Source of the DNA: Thiotrichales bacterium
GTDB taxonomy: Bacteria; Pseudomonadota; Gammaproteobacteria; Francisellales; CACEW01
NCBI GenBank assembly: GCA_023266165.1
Contig: JAHFRR010000090.1
Span: forward strand, 1 to 5,709
Length of the DNA: 5,709 bases
Direction: 5' to 3'
The notes beneath the pieces were generated by a model. It was not told where the DNA came from, ran no database searches, and was given only the letters and a program-made list of their open reading frames with translations. Made by a program: the position numbers and the translations under genes. Every line of letters begins with the position of its first letter. The stretch's first letter is position 1. Positions 1 through 5,709 of this stretch are shown one piece after another.

Positions 1-11
1 TTTTGCTTCTG

Positions 12-80
12 AAGGCTTTTTCAAACTGCACCCTCCACCCTAGCCCTCCTCCGCAAGGGAGGAGGGAATAAGAAAGCCTT
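12..80. repeat. nested hairpin repeat element, copy 1
   Basis: An outer inverted repeat pairs AAGGCTTT (12-19) with AAAGCCTT (73-80). Inside it sits a perfect 9-bp hairpin, CCCTCCTCC (44-52) and GGAGGAGGG (58-66), closed by a GCAAG loop. The core from TAGCCC at 41 to AAGAAA at 75 recurs in altered form at 117-145. The CCCT...CGCAAGGG...AGGG style resembles small intergenic palindromic repeats found in many proteobacterial genomes. That family resemblance is inference from memory; the hairpin and the second copy are directly visible. Without T-runs it is not a clear intrinsic terminator. Confidence 0.6.
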
Positions 81-116
81 GCCAATTCAATAGGTTAGAA
101 AGATGTGTGCATGCCG

Positions 117-145
117 TAGCCCGCAAGGGGAGAGGGGACAAGAAA
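117..145. repeat. partial second copy of the hairpin repeat
   Basis: This copy starts with the same TAGCCC and ends with the same AAGAAA as the core at 41-75, but is 6 bp shorter. The lost bases correspond to the left arm of the hairpin, so it cannot form the same stem. Over the 25 bases from CCGCAAGGG onward (121-145 against 51-75), 21 positions match. It is probably a decayed or deleted copy of the same element. Confidence 0.55.
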
Positions 146-283
146 TTATAGTGCGAAAGTTTTTTATTTTCTAGAATTACCCACTCAAAACAACACAGAG
201 CCACAAAAATGCCATGCACAGCAATTCCCGTTAAAATAACAGGGTTTGCAAAATAAGGGATTTAGGGTAAATTTAAAATAATT

Positions 284-312
284 TTTCGTGGACTATTTTG
301 CAATTTTATAAT
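284..312 (+). promoter_or_regulatory. possible mrp promoter
   Basis: A perfect TATAAT -10 hexamer lies at 307-312. The best -35 at a 17-bp spacing is a poor TTTCGT (284-289), in an A/T-rich upstream region. Transcription would begin near 319 and give a leader of about 68 nt. Only the -10 is convincing, and AT-rich DNA often yields such matches by chance. Confidence 0.3.
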
Positions 313-386
313 TCCTGTCCCTCAATGGGCCAATCTTCCAAAAAAGCGGAAAATAGGCTCTCACGCTTTAAGGTAAAATATCTATC

Positions 387-1451
387 ATGGAACTATTGCT
401 CACTCATATCCTAGAGGCCCTGAATCCCTCAGGGATTTTCCCCAAGCCCTTGACGCTCAAGCAGCTTGCGTTCCCTAACCCCCATACGCTGGAAATTTCA
501 GTCCCTATGCCTTTGGGGAGGTTTGATGCCCAGCTGTCTGAAAAAATAAAATTACGTTTACAGCCCATCGCCCCTCACCTCCAGATTGCTTTCAACATTC
601 AGATTCAAAGCCATCGTGTGCAAGCAGGGCTGCAGGGCGTGAGGGCTATCAAGAATATCATTGCGGTGGGGTCTGGGAAAGGCGGTGTTGGCAAATCCAC
701 CGTTGCCCTCAATCTTGCTCTGGCGACCCAGCGGTTAGGTGCGCGCGTAGGAATCTTAGATGCTGATATTTATGGCCCCAGCCTCCCTCTGTTAACGGGG
801 AATGCCACCACACCTGTCCTCACCCCCGAAAAACGTCTCGAACCCATTATAGCCTTTGGTTTGCAGTGCATGTCCATTGGCAACTTAGTGGATACCGATG
901 CAGCCATGATTTGGCGCGGGCCCATGGTGAGCCAGGCGTTACAGCAGATGTTGAACGACACCCTCTGGTCTGATCTCGATTATTTGTTTATAGATCTGCC
1001 CCCAGGAACTGGGGACATCCAACTGACGCTCGCGCAGAAAGTCCCTTTAAGTGGCGCGGTGATCGTCACCACCCCGCAAGATCTCGCCCTAGTGGACGCC
1101 CATCGGGCCATTAAGATGTTTGAGAAAGTCCAGGTATCTCTCTTGGGGATTGTTGAGAACATGAGTGTGTTTATCTGCCCCCATTGCCACACACACACAT
1201 CCCTATTTGGGACAGGAGGAGGTGCGCGTTTATCTCAGCAAGATGATGTCCCCCTCTTAGGTCATATTCCCTTAGACCTTGCCCTGAAAGAGGCGACAGA
1301 GTCCCATCTGCCCATCACCTATCAACACCCTGAACACCCGATCAGTCAAGCGTTTGAAGCAATCGCTTTTTTGATGGTGACACAGCTGGCTGCCAAAGAA
1401 AAAAACTACGCCCATCACTTTTCACATATTGCCGTCCAACCCCGATCTTAA
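387..1451 (+). CDS. mrp: Mrp/ApbC-type P-loop ATPase, Fe-S cluster carrier
   Basis: A 354-residue cytoplasmic Mrp/NBP35-family protein that binds and transfers Fe-S clusters to apoproteins in an ATP-dependent way (family knowledge). Residues 1-85 form a short MIP18-like N-terminal domain. The deviant Walker A motif GSGKGGVGKST is at 95-105, with its signature lysine at 98. The switch I-like segment DADIYGPS is at 125-132. The Walker B/switch II segment FIDLPPGTGD is at 201-210. The cluster-ligating CPHC is at 264-267, within ENMSVFICPHC. Length fits the family. Start: ATG at 387, with a weak TAAGGT (369-374) somewhat far upstream; no better in-frame start is apparent. It lies 18 bp upstream of a CDGSH iron-sulfur gene, probably in one transcript. 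The bases after the second cysteine codon are a (CA)6 run that encodes His-Thr-His-Thr. Confidence 0.95.
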   Translation: MELLLTHILEALNPSGIFPKPLTLKQLAFPNPHTLEISVPMPLGRFDAQLSEKIKLRLQPIAPHLQIAFNIQIQSHRVQAGLQGVRAIKNIIAVGSGKGGVGKSTVALNLALATQRLGARVGILDADIYGPSLPLLTGNATTPVLTPEKRLEPIIAFGLQCMSIGNLVDTDAAMIWRGPMVSQALQQMLNDTLWSDLDYLFIDLPPGTGDIQLTLAQKVPLSGAVIVTTPQDLALVDAHRAIKMFEKVQVSLLGIVENMSVFICPHCHTHTSLFGTGGGARLSQQDDVPLLGHIPLDLALKEATESHLPITYQHPEHPISQAFEAIAFLMVTQLAAKEKNYAHHFSHIAVQPRS

Positions 1452-1469
1452 TTTTTGAGGAAACCCCCT

Positions 1470-1673
1470 ATGAACCATCAACAGCACCCCCAACGCGCAG
1501 AGCTGTGTATTCTACCTGGCGAGCGCCTCTCGCTCTGCCGCTGCTGGCTCTCGAAAACCTTCCCACTCTGTGATGGCAGCCACAAGGCTTACCGAGAAAT
1601 CACGCAAGATCTCGTCGGGCCGGTGGTCGTGTGGGGAAAGGAAGAAGATCCCTTTACACCCCCCACCGATTGA
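1470..1673 (+). CDS. CDGSH-type iron-sulfur protein
   Basis: A 67-residue protein with one complete CDGSH iron-sulfur motif: Cys23-Arg-Cys25, then eight residues to Cys34-Asp-Gly-Ser-His38. The three cysteines and one histidine ligate a 2Fe-2S cluster in this family (MitoNEET-like). There is no signal peptide or membrane segment, so it is probably cytoplasmic; its exact role (electron or cluster transfer) is not known. I chose the ATG at 1470 because GAGG (1457-1460) sits 9 nt upstream; an in-frame TTG at 1455 would place that site inside the gene. It follows mrp by 18 bp, which supports a shared Fe-S function. Its last 20 bp overlap the 3' end of lolB on the other strand. Confidence 0.9.
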   Translation: MNHQQHPQRAELCILPGERLSLCRCWLSKTFPLCDGSHKAYREITQDLVGPVVVWGKEEDPFTPPTD

Positions 1674-2256
1674 CCTGAATCTTCAGCCACAGCCCTGGCC
1701 GCTCAAACGTGATTTCCATTGGTCGGTATTGATGAAAGAGCGGGATCCATTGATACTCGCTATAGGCAATCGTCCAGCCAGATTGCGTCAGCATCTGGGG
1801 CAGCCCCCTGCTATTCCAATCAATCTTGGCAGGCACGTGGGGCTCGCATTGCCCCATCACCCAATAACGCCAACCCTCTAGAGGCACCGACCACCCGAGG
1901 TTTTCTTGCATCAAAACCTCAGGCGTTGTCGCATGATAGGTTTTCCCTTGGCGGGTCTGGAGGGTTGCCAATGTCTGTGGCTGGTAGGTCAAAACCGTCT
2001 CATCTGCGCCCAAAGGGCCATACAGCGTAATTTGATCCTTAAGATGAGGGGCATCGACATGCACCCAATCGATATTGCCACTGAAAGCCTGCTGGAGGTG
2101 ATGCTCCTGCGTTTTCACGCCAAAATAGCCTTCCAAGTGCCATCTAGACTGAGATTGAGATAAAGATAAATGCGGGTTGCGTGAAGAAGGCAGTGAGGCA
2201 CAGCCTGCTAACACCAGCCATAATAACCCCACACACAGGCATCTGACAGATCTCAC
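1654..2256 (-). CDS. lolB: outer-membrane lipoprotein receptor LolB
   Basis: LolB receives lipoproteins from the periplasmic carrier LolA and inserts them into the inner leaflet of the outer membrane; it is itself an outer-membrane lipoprotein. The 200-residue product is close to the E. coli length (about 207). Residues 1-18 are a signal peptide with basic residues, a hydrophobic core and the lipobox LAGC, acylated at Cys19. Ala20 at +2 is compatible with outer-membrane sorting. Family-like segments follow: RWHLEGYFGV (38-47), LYGPLG (78-83), and a Trp-rich stretch LGWSVPLEGWRYWVMG (120-135). The GTG start at 2256 is chosen over an ATG at 2361. It has an excellent GAGGG ribosome site and gives a normal signal peptide, whereas the ATG would put 53 residues before the cysteine. 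It is divergent from hemA, as in many gammaproteobacteria, but ispE does not follow. Confidence 0.93.
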   Translation of the reverse strand: MRSVRCLCVGLLWLVLAGCASLPSSRNPHLSLSQSQSRWHLEGYFGVKTQEHHLQQAFSGNIDWVHVDAPHLKDQITLYGPLGADETVLTYQPQTLATLQTRQGKTYHATTPEVLMQENLGWSVPLEGWRYWVMGQCEPHVPAKIDWNSRGLPQMLTQSGWTIAYSEYQWIPLFHQYRPMEITFERPGLWLKIQVNRWGV

Positions 2257-2263
2257 GAGATTT

Positions 2264-2268
2264 CCCTC
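2264..2268 (-). promoter_or_regulatory. ribosome binding site deciding the lolB GTG start
   Basis: On the minus strand GAGGG stands 7 nt before the GTG at 2256-2254. This is the strongest Shine-Dalgarno match in the lolB 5' region and is the main reason for preferring the GTG over the upstream ATG. Confidence 0.75.
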
Positions 2269-2329
2269 ATCGCTTTGGTTTTGATAGGCTTTCGGATTCT
2301 CTCCGATTTTGCACTGAAAGACCAGATCG

Positions 2330-2361
2330 AGTATACTCTCCCCTTGAAACTTCATTGTCAA
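2330..2361 (-). promoter_or_regulatory. possible lolB promoter
   Basis: On the minus strand a perfect TTGACA (2361-2356) is followed by TATACT (2335-2330), but the spacing is 20 bp, longer than the usual 16-18. The TATACT is part of a 10-bp palindrome, GAGTATACTC (2329-2338). It is in the right place for lolB, giving a leader of about 65-70 nt, but the spacing makes it tentative. Confidence 0.3.
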
Positions 2362-2382
2362 AAAATTAAAATAAATTAAAAT
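2344..2382 (+). promoter_or_regulatory. hemA promoter region with duplicated -10 element
   Basis: TTGAAA (2344-2349) is followed after 17 bp by TAAAAT (2367-2372). Ten bases on, a second TAAAAT (2377-2382) lies 16 bp after TTGTCA (2355-2360). Each hexamer matches the sigma70 consensus at five of six positions. The second -10 exists because ATTAAAATAA occurs twice in tandem (2365-2374 and 2375-2384). Start sites would fall near 2379 and 2389, leaving a leader of only about 9-20 nt before the hemA ATG. Confidence 0.5.
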
Positions 2383-2384
2383 AA
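2365..2384 (+). repeat. tandem 10-bp repeat in the hemA promoter
   Basis: Two exact, directly adjacent copies of ATTAAAATAA. Each copy contains a TAAAAT -10-like hexamer, and the period is close to one helical turn. Confidence 0.85.
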
Positions 2385-2397
2385 AAAAGTGATACCC

Positions 2398-3639
2398 ATG
2401 ATCCTCTTAAGCCTCAACTACCATCACGCCCCCATTGAAATCCGAGAGCGTCTGGCTTTTTCACCCACGCAATTGCACGATGCCTATATCCACGCTGAGC
2501 GCTATGGGTTTTTGCATCTTATTATTTTATCGACCTGCAATCGCGTAGAGCTGATCACGCAGTCCGAATGCCCCGGCATCTGTGAAAGGCTGTCCCAGTT
2601 TTTAGGAGAGATGAAAGGCGTGCCCCTCTCTGAGTTTCAAGATCATCTGAAATTTTTTCAAGGCGATGCGGCCCTGGAGCACTTGATTCGCGTGGCATCA
2701 GGCCTGGATTCTATGGTGATGGGCGAGCCTCAGATCTTCGGGCAAGTTAAACAGGCGTACCAAGAAGCGAAAACGGCAGGCTGGGTGAATGCGAAGTTAG
2801 ACTTTACGTTCCAGCATGTCTTCAACACCGTGAAAACCATCCGCCATCAAACCATGATCGGCCATTGCCCCGTCTCTGTCGCTTACTCTTCTATGAAATT
2901 GGCGCAAACCCAAGCGTTACCTCCTCATCCCGAGGTTTTGCTATTAGGCGCAGGAGAGACTGCCGCTTTGATTTTAAAACACATCAGCACACTGAATCCC
3001 AAAAAAGTAACTCTTGTCAATCGTACGCTGGAAAACGCCCAAGCCCTCGCCCACGAGCGCTATCCTTTTGAGATGAGGATCAAGCGCCCTGAACAACTTG
3101 AGGCCCTGTGTCACAGCGAAAGCCTCGATGTGATCATCGGCACCACGGCGAGCGAGACGCCCTGGATTACGCTTAACATGCTCCCCAAAGCTCGCCAAAG
3201 GCCTCTCCTGTGCATTGATCTTGCGGTGCCCAGGGATATAGAGGCGCAGGTCGGCACGCTGCCCTACGTCACGCTGTATTCCATTGATGACATTCAATCT
3301 CTGATCCAGAACAACACCCTCCAAAGAACACAGGCTGCCCTCAAAGCCCATACGCTGATCGAGCAGTCTTTGAAAGACTTCAATCAGCGCAAACATTTTA
3401 AAGACGCAGAGCATGATCTGGTAAAGTTTCGTGAGCATCTACACACTTTGAAAGATCAGGCGATGAGGGATGCAAAACGCAAACTTCAGAATGGCCAAGA
3501 CCCTCAGTCGGTCTTAGAGGCGATGGCTAGAACTCTGGTCAACACCCTCCTGCATGAGCCTTCCAGCCGGTTATATCATGCTGACAGCAAGCATCATCAA
3601 GAAAAACTGGTTGACTCTATCAAATTGCTTTGGGGGTAA
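2398..3639 (+). CDS. hemA: glutamyl-tRNA reductase
   Basis: HemA reduces glutamyl-tRNA to glutamate-1-semialdehyde with NADPH, the first committed step of tetrapyrrole synthesis by the C5 pathway, in the cytoplasm. The 413-residue product (E. coli about 418) begins with the family-typical MILLSLNYHHAPIEIRERL. The catalytic cysteine is Cys47 in STCNRVEL. The SGLDSMVMGEPQIFGQVK segment (101-118) follows His95. The NADP-binding glycine loop LLLGAGET is at 181-188, DLAVPRDI at 274-281, and a helical dimerisation domain lies after about 310. The ATG at 2398 is chosen over a GTG at 2389 because it aligns with the conserved N-terminus; neither has a clear Shine-Dalgarno, and the leader may be very short. 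Oddities: a Cys (157) in the IGHCPVSVAY segment, and no prfA downstream; tRNA genes follow instead. Confidence 0.95.
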   Translation: MILLSLNYHHAPIEIRERLAFSPTQLHDAYIHAERYGFLHLIILSTCNRVELITQSECPGICERLSQFLGEMKGVPLSEFQDHLKFFQGDAALEHLIRVASGLDSMVMGEPQIFGQVKQAYQEAKTAGWVNAKLDFTFQHVFNTVKTIRHQTMIGHCPVSVAYSSMKLAQTQALPPHPEVLLLGAGETAALILKHISTLNPKKVTLVNRTLENAQALAHERYPFEMRIKRPEQLEALCHSESLDVIIGTTASETPWITLNMLPKARQRPLLCIDLAVPRDIEAQVGTLPYVTLYSIDDIQSLIQNNTLQRTQAALKAHTLIEQSLKDFNQRKHFKDAEHDLVKFREHLHTLKDQAMRDAKRKLQNGQDPQSVLEAMARTLVNTLLHEPSSRLYHADSKHHQEKLVDSIKLLWG

Positions 3640-3666
3640 TTTTTTCAAAATCCCTGTAAAATCCCC

Positions 3667-3694
3667 TTGCCTTTGTGCCAATCTCAGCTATAAT
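3667..3694 (+). promoter_or_regulatory. promoter of the tRNA-Thr/tRNA-Asp unit
   Basis: TTGCCT (3667-3672), 16 bp, then a perfect TATAAT (3689-3694). Transcription would start near 3701, a few bases before the mature tRNA-Thr 5' end at 3707. Placement and quality make this the most convincing promoter in the window. Confidence 0.65.
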
Positions 3695-3706
3695 CAGACC
3701 CCTGTT

Positions 3707-3782
<76 letters not shown>

Positions 3783-3789
3783 ACAGCCC

Positions 3790-3812
3790 CTTCACAGCTG
3801 TAAAACGTGAAG
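3790..3812 (+). other. hairpin between the two tRNAs
   Basis: CTTCAC (3790-3795) pairs with GTGAAG (3807-3812) around an 11-nt loop. An 8-bp palindrome, ACAGCTGT (3794-3801), overlaps it. No T-run follows, so it is more likely a spacer structure in a shared tRNA precursor than a terminator. This is inferred from position only. Confidence 0.35.
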
Positions 3813-3826
3813 AATGTCACTCATGC

Positions 3827-3903
3827 GGACCGGTAGTTCAGTTGGTTAGAATGCTGGCCTGTCACGCCGGAGGTCACGGGTTCGAGTCCCGTCCGGTTCG
3901 CCA
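3827..3903 (+). tRNA. tRNA-Asp (anticodon GTC)
   Basis: A complete cloverleaf with encoded CCA (3901-3903). Acceptor strands are GGACCGG (3827-3833) and CCGGTTC (3893-3899), with G3900 as discriminator. The D stem is GTTC/GAAT. The anticodon stem is CTGGC/GCCGG around CTGTCAC, with GTC at 3861-3863. The T arm is ACGGG/CCCGT around TTCGAGT. It carries G34, U35, C36, C38, G73 and G10, the bases used by bacterial aspartyl-tRNA synthetase. The second acceptor pair is G2:U71 rather than G2:C71. It lies 44 bp after tRNA-Thr with no separate promoter visible, so the two are probably cotranscribed. Confidence 0.97.
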
Positions 3904-3940
3904 TTTTTTCAATAGCCCTATTTTCAAAAAGAGATTTTTC

Positions 3941-4309
3941 ATGCATAGCTCTCGCTTTCAAATCCTTGTTAATCAAGCGTTAAAAGAGGTTTCTGAAATC
4001 TCGATTGCGGATCTGCATCGCGCGACTCAAGAAAAAGAAAGTTTTATTCTCATTGATGTCCGTGAAGATCATGAATGGGCAATGGGCTATATCCCCCAAG
4101 CCATTCACCTGAGCAAAGGCATCATAGAGCGTGATATCGAACGCACCGTTCCGGATCTGGATACGCCTTTGGTCTTGTATTGCGGCGGCGGATATCGCTC
4201 TGCATTATCTGGCAAAAGCTTGCAAGACATGGGCTACACCCAAGTGCTTTCCCTGCAAGGAGGCATCAAAGGCTGGCAAACTGCGGGATTACGCTTAGAC
4301 CTACCTTAA
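3941..4309 (+). CDS. single-domain rhodanese-like sulfurtransferase
   Basis: A 122-residue, probably cytoplasmic protein with a single rhodanese domain, which transfers sulfane sulfur through a persulfide on its active-site cysteine. Visible family features are the LIDVRE strand-turn (37-42), the GYIPQAIHL segment (49-57), the active-site loop CGGGYRS with catalytic Cys81 (81-87), and the C-terminal GGIKGW (107-112). The helical N-terminal stretch before the domain (about 6-30) is also seen in this small-rhodanese subgroup. The physiological sulfur acceptor cannot be told from sequence. The ATG at 3941 has a modest AGAGA (3930-3934) upstream; the frame stays open further left only by running through tRNA-Asp. 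It starts 37 bp after tRNA-Asp, with no clear promoter of its own. Its 3' end overlaps tmk on the opposite strand by 9 bp. Confidence 0.93.
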   Translation: MHSSRFQILVNQALKEVSEISIADLHRATQEKESFILIDVREDHEWAMGYIPQAIHLSKGIIERDIERTVPDLDTPLVLYCGGGYRSALSGKSLQDMGYTQVLSLQGGIKGWQTAGLRLDLP

Positions 4310-4936
4310 CCGCCGCTCACACGCACGCTCGATTTGTTCTTTCACCCCTCCTAAAGACTGAGACGCATCAATGATCTCAAAGCGTTTAGGATGATGGGAT
4401 GCCAACTGCAGATAAACTTGCCGTACACGCTCGAAAAAATCAATATTTTCCTGCTCAATGCGATCCAGCTCCGCACGTGCTTTTGCACGCGCTAACCCCT
4501 GTTCGACTGGCATATCCAATAAAAACGTGAGATCTGGCTCAGCGCCTTTCAGCGTCCAATCTGCCAGCGCCTGAATACGTGCCAACGCAATGCCACGCCC
4601 ACCGCCTTGATAGGCGAGGGAAGAATCCGTGAACCGCGAGCAAATCACATAACACCCAGAGGCTAAAGCGGGTAAAATTTTTGCATGATAATGCTGAGCA
4701 CGTGAGGCGAACATCAATAATAATTCCGTATCAGGGTGCAACACCTCTTCGTCAGATTTTAATAAAAGAAGTTCACGGATTTTTTCTGCATACCAAGTCC
4801 CTCCTGGCTCACGTGTGATGAGCACAGGGGCTTTCAGTTTTTTTTCAATAAAAGACTGAAGGGTTGAGATATGGGTGGTTTTACCCACGCCCTCAACGCC
4901 TTCAATAGAAATCCACACGCCCGGTTGACAACGCAT
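4301..4936 (-). CDS. tmk: thymidylate kinase
   Basis: Phosphorylates dTMP to dTDP with ATP, an essential step of dTTP supply. The 211-residue product has the P-loop GVEGVGKT at 13-20, REPGGT at 42-47 (dTMP binding), FASRAQH at 76-82, and an SRF...LAYQGGGRG block at 100-115. A lid with basic residues follows, ARAKARAELDRIEQ (139-152), like the E. coli type of enzyme, where the arginines sit in the lid rather than the P-loop. The usual Asp of the Asp-Arg-aromatic motif is Ser100 here, codon tcg. ATG at 4936 begins 2 bp after the fabF stop and has no clear Shine-Dalgarno, so translational coupling to fabF is likely. A gene of the usual downstream type (holB) is not present: the next gene is the convergent rhodanese. 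Confidence 0.95.
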   Translation of the reverse strand: MRCQPGVWISIEGVEGVGKTTHISTLQSFIEKKLKAPVLITREPGGTWYAEKIRELLLLKSDEEVLHPDTELLLMFASRAQHYHAKILPALASGCYVICSRFTDSSLAYQGGGRGIALARIQALADWTLKGAEPDLTFLLDMPVEQGLARAKARAELDRIEQENIDFFERVRQVYLQLASHHPKRFEIIDASQSLGGVKEQIERACERRLR

Positions 4937-4938
4937 CT

Positions 4939-5709
4939 CTAGACTTTTTGAAATAACAAAGAGGCGTTCGTGCCACCAAACCCAAACGAGTTGGAAAGCA
5001 CGGTTTTGATTTTTCGTGCCTGTGCTTGATTAGGTACGTAATCCAGATGGCATCCTTCATCTACATGATGTAGATTGATAGTCGGAGGCGCCACTTGATC
5101 TCGAATCGCCAACACCGAAAAGATTGCCTCAAGCGCCCCAGCGGCACCCAATGCATGCCCCGTCATGGACTTCGTGGAGCTCACTGCCACCTTATGCGCA
5201 GCAGCACCCATCATGCGCTCAATGCCTTGGCTTTCTACGATATCCCCTGGCGGGGTTGAGGTGGCATGGGCATTGATATAATCCAACTGATCTGCCGTGA
5301 TCCGGCCATCTTGCAACGTATGCACCATCGCCCTGTAAGCCCCTTCGCCACTGGGCAATGTCATGTGATAGGCATCCGCAGTCAAACCAAACCCTGTGAG
5401 CTCTGCATAGATCTTCGCGCCACGGGCCCTGGCATGTTCATATTCTTCTAGAACCATCACCCCTGCGCCATCTCCCAAGACAAAACCATCTCGGTCTTTG
5501 TCCCACGGACGACTGGCAGCCGCAGGATTCTCATTGCGCGTTGACAACGCACGGCACGCGGCAAACCCTGCAATCCCTGCTTGACAACTGGCTTTTTCAG
5601 CCCCCCCCGCCAACATCACAGCCGCATCGCCATACACAATCGTACGTGCTGCATAACCAATGCTATGCGTCCCTGTGGCACACGCCGTCGCCATCGCAAT
5701 ATTAGGGCC
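4939..5709 (-). CDS. fabF: beta-ketoacyl-ACP synthase II (C-terminal part; 5' end outside window)
   Basis: Condenses malonyl-ACP with acyl-ACP in fatty-acid elongation; cytoplasmic, acting on acyl carrier protein. The visible 256 residues correspond to roughly the last three fifths of an enzyme of about 410 residues; the frame stays open to the window edge, so the gene continues beyond it. The catalytic triad is intact: Cys10 in ATACATG, His148 in NAHATSTPPGD, and His185 in STKSMTGH with the conserved Lys180. The glycine-rich GFGGTN near the C-terminus (243-248) is also present. The internal ATG at 5694 is not a real start, because conserved residues GPNIA precede it in frame. FabB is a possible alternative, but the overall pattern and the link to tmk favour FabF. 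The coding strand carries a run of eight G (5601-5608). tmk follows after 2 bp. Confidence 0.93.
   Translation of the reverse strand, partial: GPNIAMATACATGTHSIGYAARTIVYGDAAVMLAGGAEKASCQAGIAGFAACRALSTRNENPAAASRPWDKDRDGFVLGDGAGVMVLEEYEHARARGAKIYAELTGFGLTADAYHMTLPSGEGAYRAMVHTLQDGRITADQLDYINAHATSTPPGDIVESQGIERMMGAAAHKVAVSSTKSMTGHALGAAGALEAIFSVLAIRDQVAPPTINLHHVDEGCHLDYVPNQAQARKIKTVLSNSFGFGGTNASLLFQKV

Larger units (their letters stand above)
1..386. other. non-coding region upstream of mrp
   Basis: I see no credible gene in these 386 bases. The left 145 bases hold two copies of a GC-rich repeat, described separately. From about 146 on, the DNA turns AT-rich. It contains a small imperfect hairpin at 221-249 (arms with CCC-GTTA and TAAC-A-GGG around an AAA loop) and a possible promoter ending in TATAAT at 307-312. 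No tRNA or riboswitch-like conserved core was recognised. In many gammaproteobacteria mrp lies divergent from metG; no part of metG is visible here. Confidence 0.6.

Overview
This window reads as ordinary chromosomal housekeeping DNA from a gammaproteobacterium. The evidence is a LolB outer-membrane lipoprotein receptor gene divergent from hemA (a classic gammaproteobacterial pairing), a glutamyl-tRNA reductase (C5 pathway) rather than an ALA synthase, FabF and Tmk of proteobacterial type, and tRNAs with encoded CCA ends. I cannot name the genus. Base composition is roughly balanced, coding density is high, and neighbouring genes abut or overlap.

Layout from left to right. Positions 1-386 are non-coding: a hairpin-forming repeat (12-80), a second copy lacking one arm (117-145), then AT-rich DNA with a possible promoter. 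On the plus strand follow mrp (387-1451, Fe-S carrier P-loop ATPase) and a 67-residue CDGSH iron-sulfur protein (1470-1673). The CDGSH gene converges on lolB (minus, 1654-2256) with a 20-bp overlap. lolB and hemA (plus, 2398-3639) diverge from a 141-bp spacer that carries a tandem 10-bp repeat producing two overlapping promoter registers. Downstream of hemA a good sigma70-type promoter precedes tRNA-Thr(UGU) and tRNA-Asp(GUC), followed by a single-domain rhodanese (3941-4309). That gene converges, with a 9-bp overlap, on a minus-strand pair: fabF (4939-5709, its N-terminal part outside the window) and tmk (4301-4936), separated by 2 bp.

How the genes fit together: mrp and the CDGSH gene form a likely two-gene Fe-S operon. 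HemA starts tetrapyrrole synthesis. The rhodanese handles sulfane sulfur. LolB inserts lipoproteins into the outer membrane. FabF elongates fatty acids, and Tmk supplies dTDP for DNA synthesis. The proximity of Fe-S, haem and sulfur genes is suggestive only.

I found no undescribed biological system. The more interesting points are the broken-up conserved gene orders (hemA without prfA, lolB without ispE, fabF directly on tmk), the duplicated promoter element before hemA, the repeat pair at the left end, a G2:U71 wobble in tRNA-Asp, and substitutions at usually conserved positions in Tmk and HemA.
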